Shown: piece after piece, positions 28,954 to 39,241 of the stretch
How positions within the stretch are numbered: the first letter of the stretch is position 1
Layout of the letters: each line of letters opens with the position of its first letter
Assembly: GCA_005878915.1 (NCBI GenBank)
Contig: VBML01000056.1
Location: forward strand, 1 to 39,241
Origin: Methanobacteriota archaeon
GTDB lineage: Archaea; Thermoplasmatota; Thermoplasmata; RBG-16-68-12
Direction: 5' to 3'
Length of the DNA: 39,241 nt
Translations under genes and position numbers: made by a program
The notes under the pieces: model-generated
Seen by the model: the letters and a program-made list of their open reading frames with translations, nothing else
Databases searched by the model: none
Told to the model about the DNA's origin: nothing

Positions 28954-30279
28954 TCATCGAAGCGGCGCGCGGTCGACGACGACGCGGCCCGCCTTGATCA
29001 CCTTCTCGACGAGGTTGCCGGAGACGCGGTAGCCGAGGTGGCCGACCGAGTCCGCGTCGAGGACGAGGAGGTCCGCGGCCATCCCCGGTTCCAGGGTCCC
29101 AACTTCCCGTCCCTTGCCGATCGCGAAGGCGGCGTTGACCGTGGCGGCGGTGACCGCCTCTTCTGGATACATCCCGAGCCTGTGCGTCGCAAGGGCGACC
29201 GAGGCCTGCATCGATTCGTTCCACGACCCCGGGCTGAGGTCGGTCCCAAGGGCGACCGCTACGCCGGCGTTGATGATCTTCCGCGCGTCCACAAACGGCA
29301 GCCTCCCCGCAAGGGACGTTGCAGGGAGAAGGACGCCAATGACGCCCGCATCGGCCATCGCCCGGAGGCCTGCATCGCTCGAATGGATGAGGTGGTCGGC
29401 GGACGTCGCGCCGACCTCCGCAGCAAGAGCGGCACCTCCGGAATCCGAGAGCTCGTCCGCGTGGACCTTCGCATCGAGCCCCCGCGCCTTGGCGGCCGCG
29501 AAGACCCGCCGAGCCTGCTCGGGGGTGAACGAGCCCTCCTCGACCCAGGCGTCGCAGAATCGCGCCCCCGAGCGGGTCGCGATCGCCGGGATCATTTCGT
29601 TCGCCACAAGATCAGCGTACGCGTCCCCGCGTCCCTCGAACTCGGGGGGGACCGCGTGGGCTCCCAGGAATGTGGAGACGATCCCCATCGGGTGGCCGTT
29701 CGAAATCTCCTCAATGGCGAGGAGGATTTCCAGCTCGGACTCGGGCGTCAGGCCGTATCCGCTCTTGACCTCCGCGGTCGTCGTCCCGAAGCGGAGCATT
29801 CCGTCGAGGCGCTTCCGCGTCGCTGCAATGAGCGCCTCCCGCGGCGCGGCCCGCGTGTCCCGGACGGTGCTCAGGATCCCCCCGCCCCGCGCGGCAATCT
29901 CCTTGTATGAGAGGCCTTCCGCCTTCCAGGGGAGCTCGTGATGGCGGGAACCCGCGAACGCGGCGTGGGTATGGGCGTCGACGAGCCCAGGCATCACGAC
30001 CTTCCCCGTGGCATCGATCACCTCCCGCGTGCCTCCGCGGAGGCGGAGGACATCGCGGGTATCCCCGACCTCCTTCAAGCGTCCACCCTCGAGATACACG
30101 GCGCCATCAGGAACGATCCCCAGATCCTTCATCTCTTCCCGGCGACGGGCGCGAGCAAAGGGCCCCCGAAGGGTGACGAGTTCCGCAGCATGAACGACAA
30201 GGAGACCGGGTGTGACTTGCGTGGGGGGCGCGACCGTCTCCCCTCGAGGACGAAGGACCTTGTGAGGACGCCGGATCAC
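28954..30279 (-). CDS. hutI: Imidazolonepropionase
   Basis: VMPGLVDAHTHAAFAGSRHHE, TTTAEVKSGYGLTPESELEIL, KVHADELSDSGGAALAAEVGATSADHLIH, ALGTDLSPGSW. Confidence 0.92.
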   Translation of the reverse strand: MIRRPHKVLRPRGETVAPPTQVTPGLLVVHAAELVTLRGPFARARRREEMKDLGIVPDGAVYLEGGRLKEVGDTRDVLRLRGGTREVIDATGKVVMPGLVDAHTHAAFAGSRHHELPWKAEGLSYKEIAARGGGILSTVRDTRAAPREALIAATRKRLDGMLRFGTTTAEVKSGYGLTPESELEILLAIEEISNGHPMGIVSTFLGAHAVPPEFEGRGDAYADLVANEMIPAIATRSGARFCDAWVEEGSFTPEQARRVFAAAKARGLDAKVHADELSDSGGAALAAEVGATSADHLIHSSDAGLRAMADAGVIGVLLPATSLAGRLPFVDARKIINAGVAVALGTDLSPGSWNESMQASVALATHRLGMYPEEAVTAATVNAAFAIGKGREVGTLEPGMAADLLVLDADSVGHLGYRVSGNLVEKVIKAGRVVVDRAPLR

Positions 30280-31202
30280 GGAGCGGCCTCCAGGCCCTTC
30301 GACTCCGTGGCCACGACGAACGCCTTCCCGCCCGCCCTCTCGATCGCGGTCCGCACGGCCTCGGGGTCGTCCGTGAGCGCAAACATGCTGCCGCCACCCC
30401 CCGCTCCCGTAAGCTTCGCGCCGAAGGCGTGCGGGCGCGCGGCGGCAACGAATTTCTCGAGCAGAGGGTGGCCGACCCCAAGGAGATTGAGCAGTTCATG
30501 ATCCCGGTCCATCAGTTCCCCCGCGCGCACGAAGTCCCCCCGCTCGAAGGCCCGGAGTCCGTCGATCGTAATCTCGCCGATTTCCCGAATCGCGTCCGCC
30601 GCCCTCGGGTCTCGCTCGACCCGGTCCTTCACCGCCGCAACCAAGGGCCCAGTCGGGGCTGCGATTCCGGTGTTGCCGACGACGAGGTTCGTAGTCGGGA
30701 GGGATGCGTGATGGAGAAGCCAGCGTCGGTCGCCCTTTTCAATCGCCCACAGAACGTCCTCGCCCTCCTGCCGGCGGACAACGACCGCCGATCCATGGCA
30801 TGACGTGCTCGTGTCAATCGGGCTCGCCCGGCCCTGCACGCTCTGTTCGACCTCGAACGCATCCTTCGCGAGGGCGCCGATATCGATCCGACCCTTTAGG
30901 GCGGCCAGGGCCCCCAGGGTCGCGACGGTCACGGCCGCGGAAGATCCGAGGCCGCAGCCAAGAGGGATCATCGAACGAATTTCAATCCACAGTGGCGGGC
31001 CATCCCAGGTGTTCTCGACCGCGCGCCGGACGTATGCGTACTTCGAGTCTTGCAGGGAGGCGCCGTCGACCAGCCATTCGTCATGCAATCGCGCGTACAC
31101 TTCCGTCCGCAGGTCGATCGCGGTCGCGAGGGCGGGCTCGCCGAAGACGACGGCGTGCTCCCCGTACAAGATGAGTTTCCCGGGCGCCGAGGCCCTCGCC
31201 AC
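30276..31202 (-). CDS. mvk: Mevalonate kinase (GHMP family)
   Basis: APGKLILYGEHAVVFGEPALATAIDL, IPLGCGLGSSAAVTVATLGAL, KLTGAGGGGSMFAL. Confidence 0.92.
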   Translation of the reverse strand: MARASAPGKLILYGEHAVVFGEPALATAIDLRTEVYARLHDEWLVDGASLQDSKYAYVRRAVENTWDGPPLWIEIRSMIPLGCGLGSSAAVTVATLGALAALKGRIDIGALAKDAFEVEQSVQGRASPIDTSTSCHGSAVVVRRQEGEDVLWAIEKGDRRWLLHHASLPTTNLVVGNTGIAAPTGPLVAAVKDRVERDPRAADAIREIGEITIDGLRAFERGDFVRAGELMDRDHELLNLLGVGHPLLEKFVAAARPHAFGAKLTGAGGGGSMFALTDDPEAVRTAIERAGGKAFVVATESKGLEAAP

Positions 31203-31282
31203 GCCGCGCGAATTCCGAGGGGCGGATATTAAGAGTTCGGAGCGGACGGACCCCTCTCCCCGGGCCTGGTCCAGCTCCCTGT

Positions 31283-33484
<2,202 letters not shown>

Positions 33485-33530
33485 TCACAGCGGTGTGGAT
33501 ACGGAAAGGAAATGGGAAAGGGGTGAAGGT

Positions 33531-34055
33531 CTACTCGACCTTCACAGTGATGGACTTCGAGGCCGGGGTCTGCTCTTGCTTCGGGAGTCGGACCTCCACG
33601 GTGCCGTCCTTCATCGTCGCGACGACCTTCTCCGGCACGACCTCTTCGGGCAACGGGAGACTCCGGTAGAAGGCGCTGTAGTTCCGCTCGCGGAAGACGT
33701 ACGTCTCGTCCTTCGTTTCCTGCTCACCGCGCCTCTCCGCGCGGATCTCCAGGCTCTTCGGCGTCGCTCGGATCTCCACGTCGTCCTTCGATACCCCAGG
33801 GATCTCCGCTGTGACGAGGAATTCGACGCCCTTGTCTTGCACGTCGATCGTAGGCTCCCGCACGGCCTCGCCGTTGCCTAGGGAGGTTCTGGACCTCGGC
33901 CAGTCAGCCCAGCGCTCATCGAAGTCCCGCCGGAGGTCGTCGAACCATCGGTCCACTTCGCGGAACCAAGCGAACGGGCTGTCGTCGATTCCCTTGCGCG
34001 CCATCCCCTTGTTCTCCTGTGGCGTGATGCCGGTTTCCTTGTTCTTTCGCATCAT
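33531..34055 (-). CDS. hsp20: Hsp20/alpha-crystallin small heat shock protein
   Basis: EPTIDVQDKGVEFLVTAEIPGVSKDDVEIRATPKSLEIRAERR...GTVEVRLPK; 55 nt upstream of cdc48 on the same strand. Confidence 0.92.
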   Translation of the reverse strand: MMRKNKETGITPQENKGMARKGIDDSPFAWFREVDRWFDDLRRDFDERWADWPRSRTSLGNGEAVREPTIDVQDKGVEFLVTAEIPGVSKDDVEIRATPKSLEIRAERRGEQETKDETYVFRERNYSAFYRSLPLPEEVVPEKVVATMKDGTVEVRLPKQEQTPASKSITVKVE

Positions 34056-34105
34056 CCTAGTCACCCCAACTAGGTAACTTGTTGTTGTATAGTAATAGAT
34101 ACTAT
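34056..34105. promoter_or_regulatory. Two perfect inverted repeats in the hsp20-cdc48 promoter
   Basis: CCTAGT-N7-ACTAGG (34056-34074) abutting the start codon and ATAGTA-N5-TACTAT (34089-34105) overlapping a TATA-like CTATAC on the minus strand. Confidence 0.6.
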
Positions 34106-34151
34106 CCCGTACTTAAGTCTTCGCTTTTCCGCGTGCGTGACGCGAGAGTTA

Positions 34152-34808
34152 ATGGAGCGCGGGGACGATGTCTGCCCTGTGCCGGAGAGCGGCGACCTTC
34201 CGCCTGTAAGCGAGATTACCATCGACACGTCCTGCCCCGCGTGCGGGGCGCCTGGTCTGCGGATGCGTTCCCTGGCGCTCGAAATCCCATACTTTGGAGG
34301 GGCCTTGCAAACGACGATTCTCTGCGGGGCGTGCGGGTTTCGCCACGCCGATGTCCTCCTCACCAACGAGGGCCCACCGACCCGCCACCGACTTCGCGTG
34401 CGGGGATCTTCCGACCTCAACGCGAGGGTCGTCCGATCAAGTTCGTGCACGGTTCGGGTTCCTGAACTCGGAGCCGTCATGGAGCCGAGCATGCGGAGCG
34501 AGTCGTTCATCTCCAACGCCGAGGGGGTCCTCCGCCGGTTCCGCGGGGTTTTCGAGTTCCTCGCCCGCAACGGCGACTCAGAGGCCCGTCGCCGCGCCGC
34601 CCGAAAGTCCCTCGGTGTACTGGAAAGGATGATCGACGGTCGCGAGCCCTTCACCCTCGTTCTCGAGGATCCTTCCGGGAACAGCGCGATCCTCCATGAG
34701 GCGGCGGAGGTCCGCACCCTCTCCGAGCGCGAGGCCCGGAGGCTGAAGCAAAACTCGTTCACGATGGACTTGCGCCCGGACGCGTCTCGAGCTCGCGCTT
34801 CACGGTAA
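34152..34808 (+). CDS. ZPR1 zinc-finger domain protein
   Basis: [49 protein letters not shown] box at about 34110. Confidence 0.88.
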   Translation: MERGDDVCPVPESGDLPPVSEITIDTSCPACGAPGLRMRSLALEIPYFGGALQTTILCGACGFRHADVLLTNEGPPTRHRLRVRGSSDLNARVVRSSSCTVRVPELGAVMEPSMRSESFISNAEGVLRRFRGVFEFLARNGDSEARRRAARKSLGVLERMIDGREPFTLVLEDPSGNSAILHEAAEVRTLSEREARRLKQNSFTMDLRPDASRARASR

Positions 34809-34959
34809 TCGGGATCACCCCGCGGGTAAACTCCATCGTCGCAATGTCGATCGGATCGACAATCCGGTTCGGCAGTTCAATCAGGATCGGTGCTCCCATT
34901 GAAATCTGCAGCGCCCGTGCGCCGATGATGCGCGCCTCTTCGAAGCGGGTATACTTCAT
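34759..34959 (-). CDS. rpoK: DNA-directed RNA polymerase subunit K
   Basis: [56 protein letters not shown]. Confidence 0.93.
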   Translation of the reverse strand: MKYTRFEEARIIGARALQISMGAPILIELPNRIVDPIDIATMEFTRGVIPITVKRELETRPGASPS

Positions 34960-34971
34960 CCGTCACTCCTC

Positions 34972-35637
34972 CTATGCTAGTGCGAACTCTCGCTCGATGC
35001 GTCGCAGGATGTCCGCAACGACCTTCTCCCTGAGGTTCAACGCTTCGGCGATCCGGTCTAGGGTCGGACCGCCTTCCTCAAGGAAGTAGTACAGGACCTG
35101 GCGCTCGTCGTAGCTACCAATCACGTCCTCGACGGTGCCCTGTGCCTCCCGCATCGTGGAGTCCTTCAGCTTCAGGAGGTACGATCGCCGTTCCTCCAGG
35201 CCGAGAATCTCTCGGTTCAGCCGACGGATCGCATCCGCGACGAGCCTCACCCGCCGGCGAGGGTCCGGTTCCTGCCGCGCCCCCTGCAACGCGTCCTCTG
35301 CCCATCCGTACTCCGGCACCTTCGAGGAGAGCTCTTGGAGGGGCCGCATCATTGCGTGGAACAAGCTCGGTCCCATGTCGATCTGTACGCTGTAGTATTG
35401 CTTCGCACGATAGGCGCGTCGGTTCGGCCCACCGAGGTCGCTCTTCTCCTCCGCCGACATGACGAGCCCGCACGCTTCCAACGCGCGGAGGTGCTTCACG
35501 ACCGCCTGTTGGCTCACGCCGAGCTCCTTCGACAGCTGGAGGGGATAGTGGCTCTCTCGCGCGAGGCGCTCGAGGATCTTCCGGCGCGTTGGATTCTCGA
35601 CTGCGCGAAGCAACGCGTCGAGAGTCGTCTCCCCCAT
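34972..35637 (-). CDS. ArsR-like winged-helix transcriptional regulator
   Basis: MGETTLDALLRAVENPTRRKILERLARESHYPLQLSKELGVSQQAVVKHLRALEACGLV; 12 nt upstream of rpoK. Confidence 0.88.
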   Translation of the reverse strand: MGETTLDALLRAVENPTRRKILERLARESHYPLQLSKELGVSQQAVVKHLRALEACGLVMSAEEKSDLGGPNRRAYRAKQYYSVQIDMGPSLFHAMMRPLQELSSKVPEYGWAEDALQGARQEPDPRRRVRLVADAIRRLNREILGLEERRSYLLKLKDSTMREAQGTVEDVIGSYDERQVLYYFLEEGGPTLDRIAEALNLREKVVADILRRIEREFALA

Positions 35638-35682
35638 GTTGGACCACTCATGGCCCTTTGCTTTGCGACCCGCCGTCAATTA

Positions 35683-35699
35683 GTGAACCTCAGGTTAAC
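35683..35699. promoter_or_regulatory. 17-bp quasi-palindrome upstream of the ArsR-like gene, probable operator
   Basis: GTGAACCTCAGGTTAAC, 7 of 8 arm positions complementary, about 45 nt upstream of the start. Confidence 0.5.
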
Positions 35700-35727
35700 A
35701 ACCGCGTCTGCATTCGCGACCTACGAT

Positions 35728-35886
35728 TTAACTCTTCGCGGCGGGCACACCTTCCCTCAAGCGGATCCGCTTCGAGCCACACTTCGGACAGCTCTCCAGG
35801 GGGCGCACAGATGCGAACGTACCGCATTTCGAAGGACCGCGGCACACTACCTCATAGAGCGCAGCCCGGACCGGCCCGGAGGTCAC
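35728..35886 (-). CDS. Putative 52-aa zinc-ribbon protein (unlisted)
   Basis: My translation: VTSGPVRAALYEVVCRGPSKCGTFASVRPLESCPKCGSKRIRLREGVPAAKS*; CPKCGSKRIRLRE knuckle; A/T-rich AAAGTTTCTTA about 25-30 nt upstream of GTG. Confidence 0.5.
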   Translation of the reverse strand: MTSGPVRAALYEVVCRGPSKCGTFASVRPLESCPKCGSKRIRLREGVPAAKS

Positions 35887-36060
35887 GAGTGGGGCATCTA
35901 CCGGAGCGGCGTAAGAAACTTTGGGGCCGTCGCTGACCTAGGGCAGTTTCGTCCTCGATTATCTCCGCTGAAATTTGGCCGAGAAGGGTCATAACCCCCG
36001 TCCTGCAACATCGATAGAGTATCTCGAGTGAAAGTCTAGGCGCCGTAGACGGGGATTCTC

Positions 36061-36693
36061 ATGGACGAAAAGATGTTCTCAAAGGCTGTAGCCCTCCTCT
36101 CCGGAGAACATAGCCTCGCAATCTTGCGATCCGTCGCGTCCGGGGAGTGGCGCATCGCCTCGGACGTCTCCCGGCTCCTCGGCATCCACACGACCACCGC
36201 CTCGAAGTTCCTAACGGGCCTTCACGCCCTCGGGTTCCTCGAGCGACGCGTGCGAAAATCCCGGACGCGGAGCGCGTTCGAGTATCGCCTCTCCTCGCCA
36301 CGCCTCGCCCTCAACCTCGAGTTCTCACCCGGGCCCGCTCCCGTGAGCGAGGCGAAGGACTTCTACCTCGACTACGTCTCGAAGGTACTCGACAAGGCGC
36401 GGCGCCTCGGATGGCCGGGCATTGCCGAAAAACTTGAGGCACGCCTGGAGAAGAACCGGGGCGGGCTGAAAGAGCACCTCTTCACTCGGATTGCGGACGG
36501 GGGCGTGGCGGGGGGAATGGACGACCTCCGCGCCCTCTTCCAGCAGATCCACCGGGAGTTCCTCGAGATCACCTCGGAGTCGATGGGGCGGCCAACGGCC
36601 CGTCGGCTGCTCTCGGGCGCCGCTGATGAGGCCCGGAGGGGACACGCGGACATCGTTGACCGGTACGGCCTTCGCAAGGTTCTGGAGGCCTGA
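36061..36693 (+). CDS. Winged-helix transcriptional regulator
   Basis: EHSLAILRSVASGEWRIASDVSRLLGIHTTTASKFLTGLHALGFLERRV. Confidence 0.75.
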   Translation: MDEKMFSKAVALLSGEHSLAILRSVASGEWRIASDVSRLLGIHTTTASKFLTGLHALGFLERRVRKSRTRSAFEYRLSSPRLALNLEFSPGPAPVSEAKDFYLDYVSKVLDKARRLGWPGIAEKLEARLEKNRGGLKEHLFTRIADGGVAGGMDDLRALFQQIHREFLEITSESMGRPTARRLLSGAADEARRGHADIVDRYGLRKVLEA

Positions 36694-36694
36694 G

Positions 36695-37405
36695 GTGGAC
36701 GAACGTCTCGCAACGGGAGTCGAGGGGTTCGACAGCCTCGTGCAGGGCGGCTTTCCGGAAGGGACGGTGAACCTCGTCGGAGGACCGGCGGGGAGCGGGA
36801 AGAGTTTGTTCTGCCTCCACTTCTGCCACTACGGGGCGCGCTTCCGCGACGAGCCGTCGATGTACGTCGCCTTGGAGGAAACGAAGGCGAGCCTCTCGCG
36901 GGTCCTGCGGACGTTCGGGATGAACGCGGAGAACCTCGAACGGACCGGCCGATTCCTCATGATCGACCTCGGTGAACTGCGGGTCTCGGGGCCGGAGGGC
37001 TCCCCCATCGGCTTCCGGGAGCTGCAAGAGTTCCTGGCCCCGTCCCTGAAGAGCGCCCGTGCCAAGCGGCTTGTCATTGATTCGCTGTCCGCGATCGGCC
37101 TTCACTATCCAACGCCGGGGGAGTTCCGGGAACGGCTGTTCGCCTTCTCCCGGTTCCTCAGGGACCAAGACGTCACGACCCTCTTGATTGCAGAGTCGGC
37201 GGACAGCTCCGGCTTCGCGGCCCATGGGGTCGAGGAGTTCATCGCCGATTCGTTCGTCCATCTGGGCCTCGAGGAGGTCAAGGGCGAGCTTCGCCGAACC
37301 CTCACTGTCCGCAAGATGCGCTTCACGAAGCACGACACGACGAAACACCCGATGTACATCACGGAGACCGGGCTCGTCGTCGCGGCGGACGAAAAGGTGG
37401 TCTAG
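36695..37405 (+). CDS. KaiC-like/RecA-superfamily ATPase (single domain)
   Basis: ATGVEGFDSLVQGGFPEGTVNLVGGPAGSGKSLFCLHFCHYGA, RLVIDSLSAIG, FIADSFVHLGLEE...RRTLTVRKMRFTKHD; GTG 1 nt after upstream stop. Confidence 0.85.
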   Translation: MDERLATGVEGFDSLVQGGFPEGTVNLVGGPAGSGKSLFCLHFCHYGARFRDEPSMYVALEETKASLSRVLRTFGMNAENLERTGRFLMIDLGELRVSGPEGSPIGFRELQEFLAPSLKSARAKRLVIDSLSAIGLHYPTPGEFRERLFAFSRFLRDQDVTTLLIAESADSSGFAAHGVEEFIADSFVHLGLEEVKGELRRTLTVRKMRFTKHDTTKHPMYITETGLVVAADEKVV

Positions 37406-39241
37406 GTGCGCGTCCGCACCGGCGTCGAGGGCTTTGACCCTATCGTGGGGGGCGGGGTGCCGGAGGGCGCGAGCGTCGTCGTCCAAGGGCCCGCGGGGAG
37501 CGAGAAGGAGACGTTCGGCCTCCAGTTCCTCGCGGAGGGGCTCCGGTCCGGAGAGGCCGTCGTCATCGTGATCTCCTCGACGTCGCCCGAACAGTACCTC
37601 GAGTCCCTTTCGAGGCTCCGCGTCCCCGTCAAGGAGGCGATCGAGGGGAACCGACTGAAGGTCGTCGACTGGCACTCCTATCAGGAGGAAAACGTCACGG
37701 GCGTGGAGGAACGCGGCCACGTCTACCGCTGCTCCGTCGATCTCACGAATGTCGGAATCGCGATCAGTCGTGCCCTCGGCAAGCTCGCCGTCGGAGTGCC
37801 GAGGCGTGCGGTCCTCGAGATCCTGTCCCCGGGCCTCCAAGTGTTCGAGGTCGGGCAGGTGTACGCCTTCGCGAAGAGCACGAAGGCGAAGCTGTCCCGC
37901 CACAAGGTCACCGCGCTCTTCCTCCTCGAAAAGGAGATGCACGACGCGGCGACGGTCTCGAGCGTCTCCCAGCCGTTCGATGGCGTGATCGACATCGACC
38001 GCCACCGGGAGGGCGACGCGATCGTCCGGAAGATCGCCGTCCTGTCGATGAAGGACACCGCCCCGGACGAGAAGTTCCACGAGTTCGTCATGATCACCGG
38101 GCAGGGGATGGTGATTGGTCGAGCCGGCAAGGTGACCGTCCCCGAGCCGGCACCGGAGGAGCCCGCAAAGCCCCCCACCCGCGGGCGGGTCGTGCGGGCC
38201 GCACCGTCGGCGTCCGCGCCGGACGCCGCGACCCCTTCCAGCCGCGCGGCGATGATCCTCCGAATCGCTGAAGAGCGCATCCGCGTCGACCCGAAGGACG
38301 CGGACGCTCTGTTCGCGAAGGCTTCCGCTCTCGCCTCGATGGGGGACGAGCAAGGGGCGGTCAAGGTCCTCAACGCCCTGGCCGAGGTCAATGACATGTA
38401 CCCCGGCCTATGGGTCCTCCGGACGAAACTGTTCTCGCGCCTGGGGGACGCCGATGGCGCGAAGGCCAACCGCAAGAAGGCGGAGGAAGTCGCCCAGCGC
38501 GAAGAGCGCAAAGCCCGCGGCGACATGGTCGCTTGCCCTCTGTGCGAGGGGCTCGCCCCCGTCGACGCGCTGGAGTGTCCGCATTGTGGGGCGGGCTTCA
38601 TCGAGGAAGTCGGGCTCGCGGACGAGCTGGACTCCCTAGGGAAGGCGGCCATCCAGGACCGGGTCGGCGAGGAGCTGTCCGTCGAGCCGGAGACAGGAAA
38701 CCGCGTCGAGCGGAAAGTCGCGGCGAAGCCCGTGGACCGCGTCGGCGAGCCGAAAGTCCCGGTTTCCACCGAGCCCGCTGGACGGCGGGGGATGACGAAC
38801 GGGCTCGCCCGACAATCTCCCCGTGGAGGGATGGGCCGGACCAACGGACTCACGAACGGTCTCGGAGGTCGGACGAACGGAGTCGGCCGGACGAACGGCC
38901 TCCAAGGGGGAGGCCAGACGAACGGACTCACGAACGGCCTGGCGAGCCTGCGCCGTGGGATGACGAACGGCCTGACGAACGGCAACGGGTTCACGAATGG
39001 CCTCGGGGCGGGTCGGTTCCAGCGTGAGGCCGCGGTGACGAAGTGGAAGCTGTACGTGATCCCGCTCCTGTCCGTAGTCCTCCTGATGCTTCCCCTTCTT
39101 GGCCCAAGCGGGACGCTGACGGGCCGGTACCCGATCCGGATCGACGGCGATCCGGCGGACTGGAACCCCGCCGCGATCGCAGCCGAGGTGCGGAGTGTCG
39201 GGCCGAACCCGGACGTCGACATCGTCCGGTTCGGGATCACG
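37406..39241 (+). CDS. Degenerate KaiC-like domain + zinc ribbon + TNGL repeats + TM helix + outer domain, partial, runs off right edge (unlisted ORF)
   Basis: 612 open codons from GTG directly after the KaiC stop: VRVRTGVEGFDPIVGGGVPEGASVVVQGPAGSEKETFGLQFL...; MVACPLCEGLAPVDALECPHCGAGF; GMTNGLARQ...GRTNGLTNGLGGRTNGVGRTNGLQGGGQTNGLTNGL; KLYVIPLLSVVLLMLPLLGP; IDGDPADW. Confidence 0.88.
   Translation, partial: MRVRTGVEGFDPIVGGGVPEGASVVVQGPAGSEKETFGLQFLAEGLRSGEAVVIVISSTSPEQYLESLSRLRVPVKEAIEGNRLKVVDWHSYQEENVTGVEERGHVYRCSVDLTNVGIAISRALGKLAVGVPRRAVLEILSPGLQVFEVGQVYAFAKSTKAKLSRHKVTALFLLEKEMHDAATVSSVSQPFDGVIDIDRHREGDAIVRKIAVLSMKDTAPDEKFHEFVMITGQGMVIGRAGKVTVPEPAPEEPAKPPTRGRVVRAAPSASAPDAATPSSRAAMILRIAEERIRVDPKDADALFAKASALASMGDEQGAVKVLNALAEVNDMYPGLWVLRTKLFSRLGDADGAKANRKKAEEVAQREERKARGDMVACPLCEGLAPVDALECPHCGAGFIEEVGLADELDSLGKAAIQDRVGEELSVEPETGNRVERKVAAKPVDRVGEPKVPVSTEPAGRRGMTNGLARQSPRGGMGRTNGLTNGLGGRTNGVGRTNGLQGGGQTNGLTNGLASLRRGMTNGLTNGNGFTNGLGAGRFQREAAVTKWKLYVIPLLSVVLLMLPLLGPSGTLTGRYPIRIDGDPADWNPAAIAAEVRSVGPNPDVDIVRFGIT
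38792..39015 (+). repeat. Coding TNG(L) repeat tract (10 TNG units)
   Basis: Recurring ACGAACGG(N)CT in frame: MTNGL, RTNGL, TNGL, RTNGV, RTNGL, QTNGL, TNGL, MTNGL, TNGN, FTNGL. Confidence 0.9.

Noticed and set aside
36569-38353. 594-aa minus-strand ORF (and 37723-39240 minus, 505 aa)
   Set aside because: Antisense to the KaiC genes; the latter's PFV/RPFV repeats are the reverse reading of the TNGL-coding repeats.
38792-39015. CRISPR-like or satellite repeat
   Set aside because: Repeat units are short, irregularly spaced and in frame within an open coding sequence; no constant spacer structure.

Overview
GC-rich euryarchaeal window, probably Thermoplasmatota judging from gene content (inference). 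Core: an RNA polymerase operon rpoH-rpoB-rpoA'-rpoA''-rpl30e-nusA, with an intein in each of RpoA' and RpoA'' and an in-frame UGA near the end of rpoA' just before the bridge helix. Immediately upstream, absent from the ORF track, is a tRNA-Lys(UUU) gene that I can fold only if three introns are removed (D-loop, anticodon loop 37/38, T-loop 59/60), each with a bulge-helix-bulge-like junction. The left side holds a prepilin peptidase (off the left edge), a Ras/Rab-like GTPase, an APC permease with Usp domains, a tungstate ABC transporter, aEF-1beta and an unlisted 56-aa zinc-ribbon ORF. The right side holds a SNF2 helicase coupled to a zinc-finger protein, a radical SAM protein, a surface protein with tandem Asp-rich domains, KsgA, a coiled-coil protein, a sugar nucleotidyltransferase, HutI, mevalonate kinase, CDC48-Hsp20 with palindromic promoter elements, ZPR1, RpoK plus an ArsR-like regulator. 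It ends in an operon of HTH + KaiC-like ATPase + an unlisted large ORF off the right edge (degenerate KaiC, zinc ribbon, TNGL repeats, TM helix, outer domain). Best candidates for something new: the three-intron tRNA, the KaiC/TNGL membrane operon, the interrupted rpoA', and the SNF2/zinc-finger pair next to RNAP genes.
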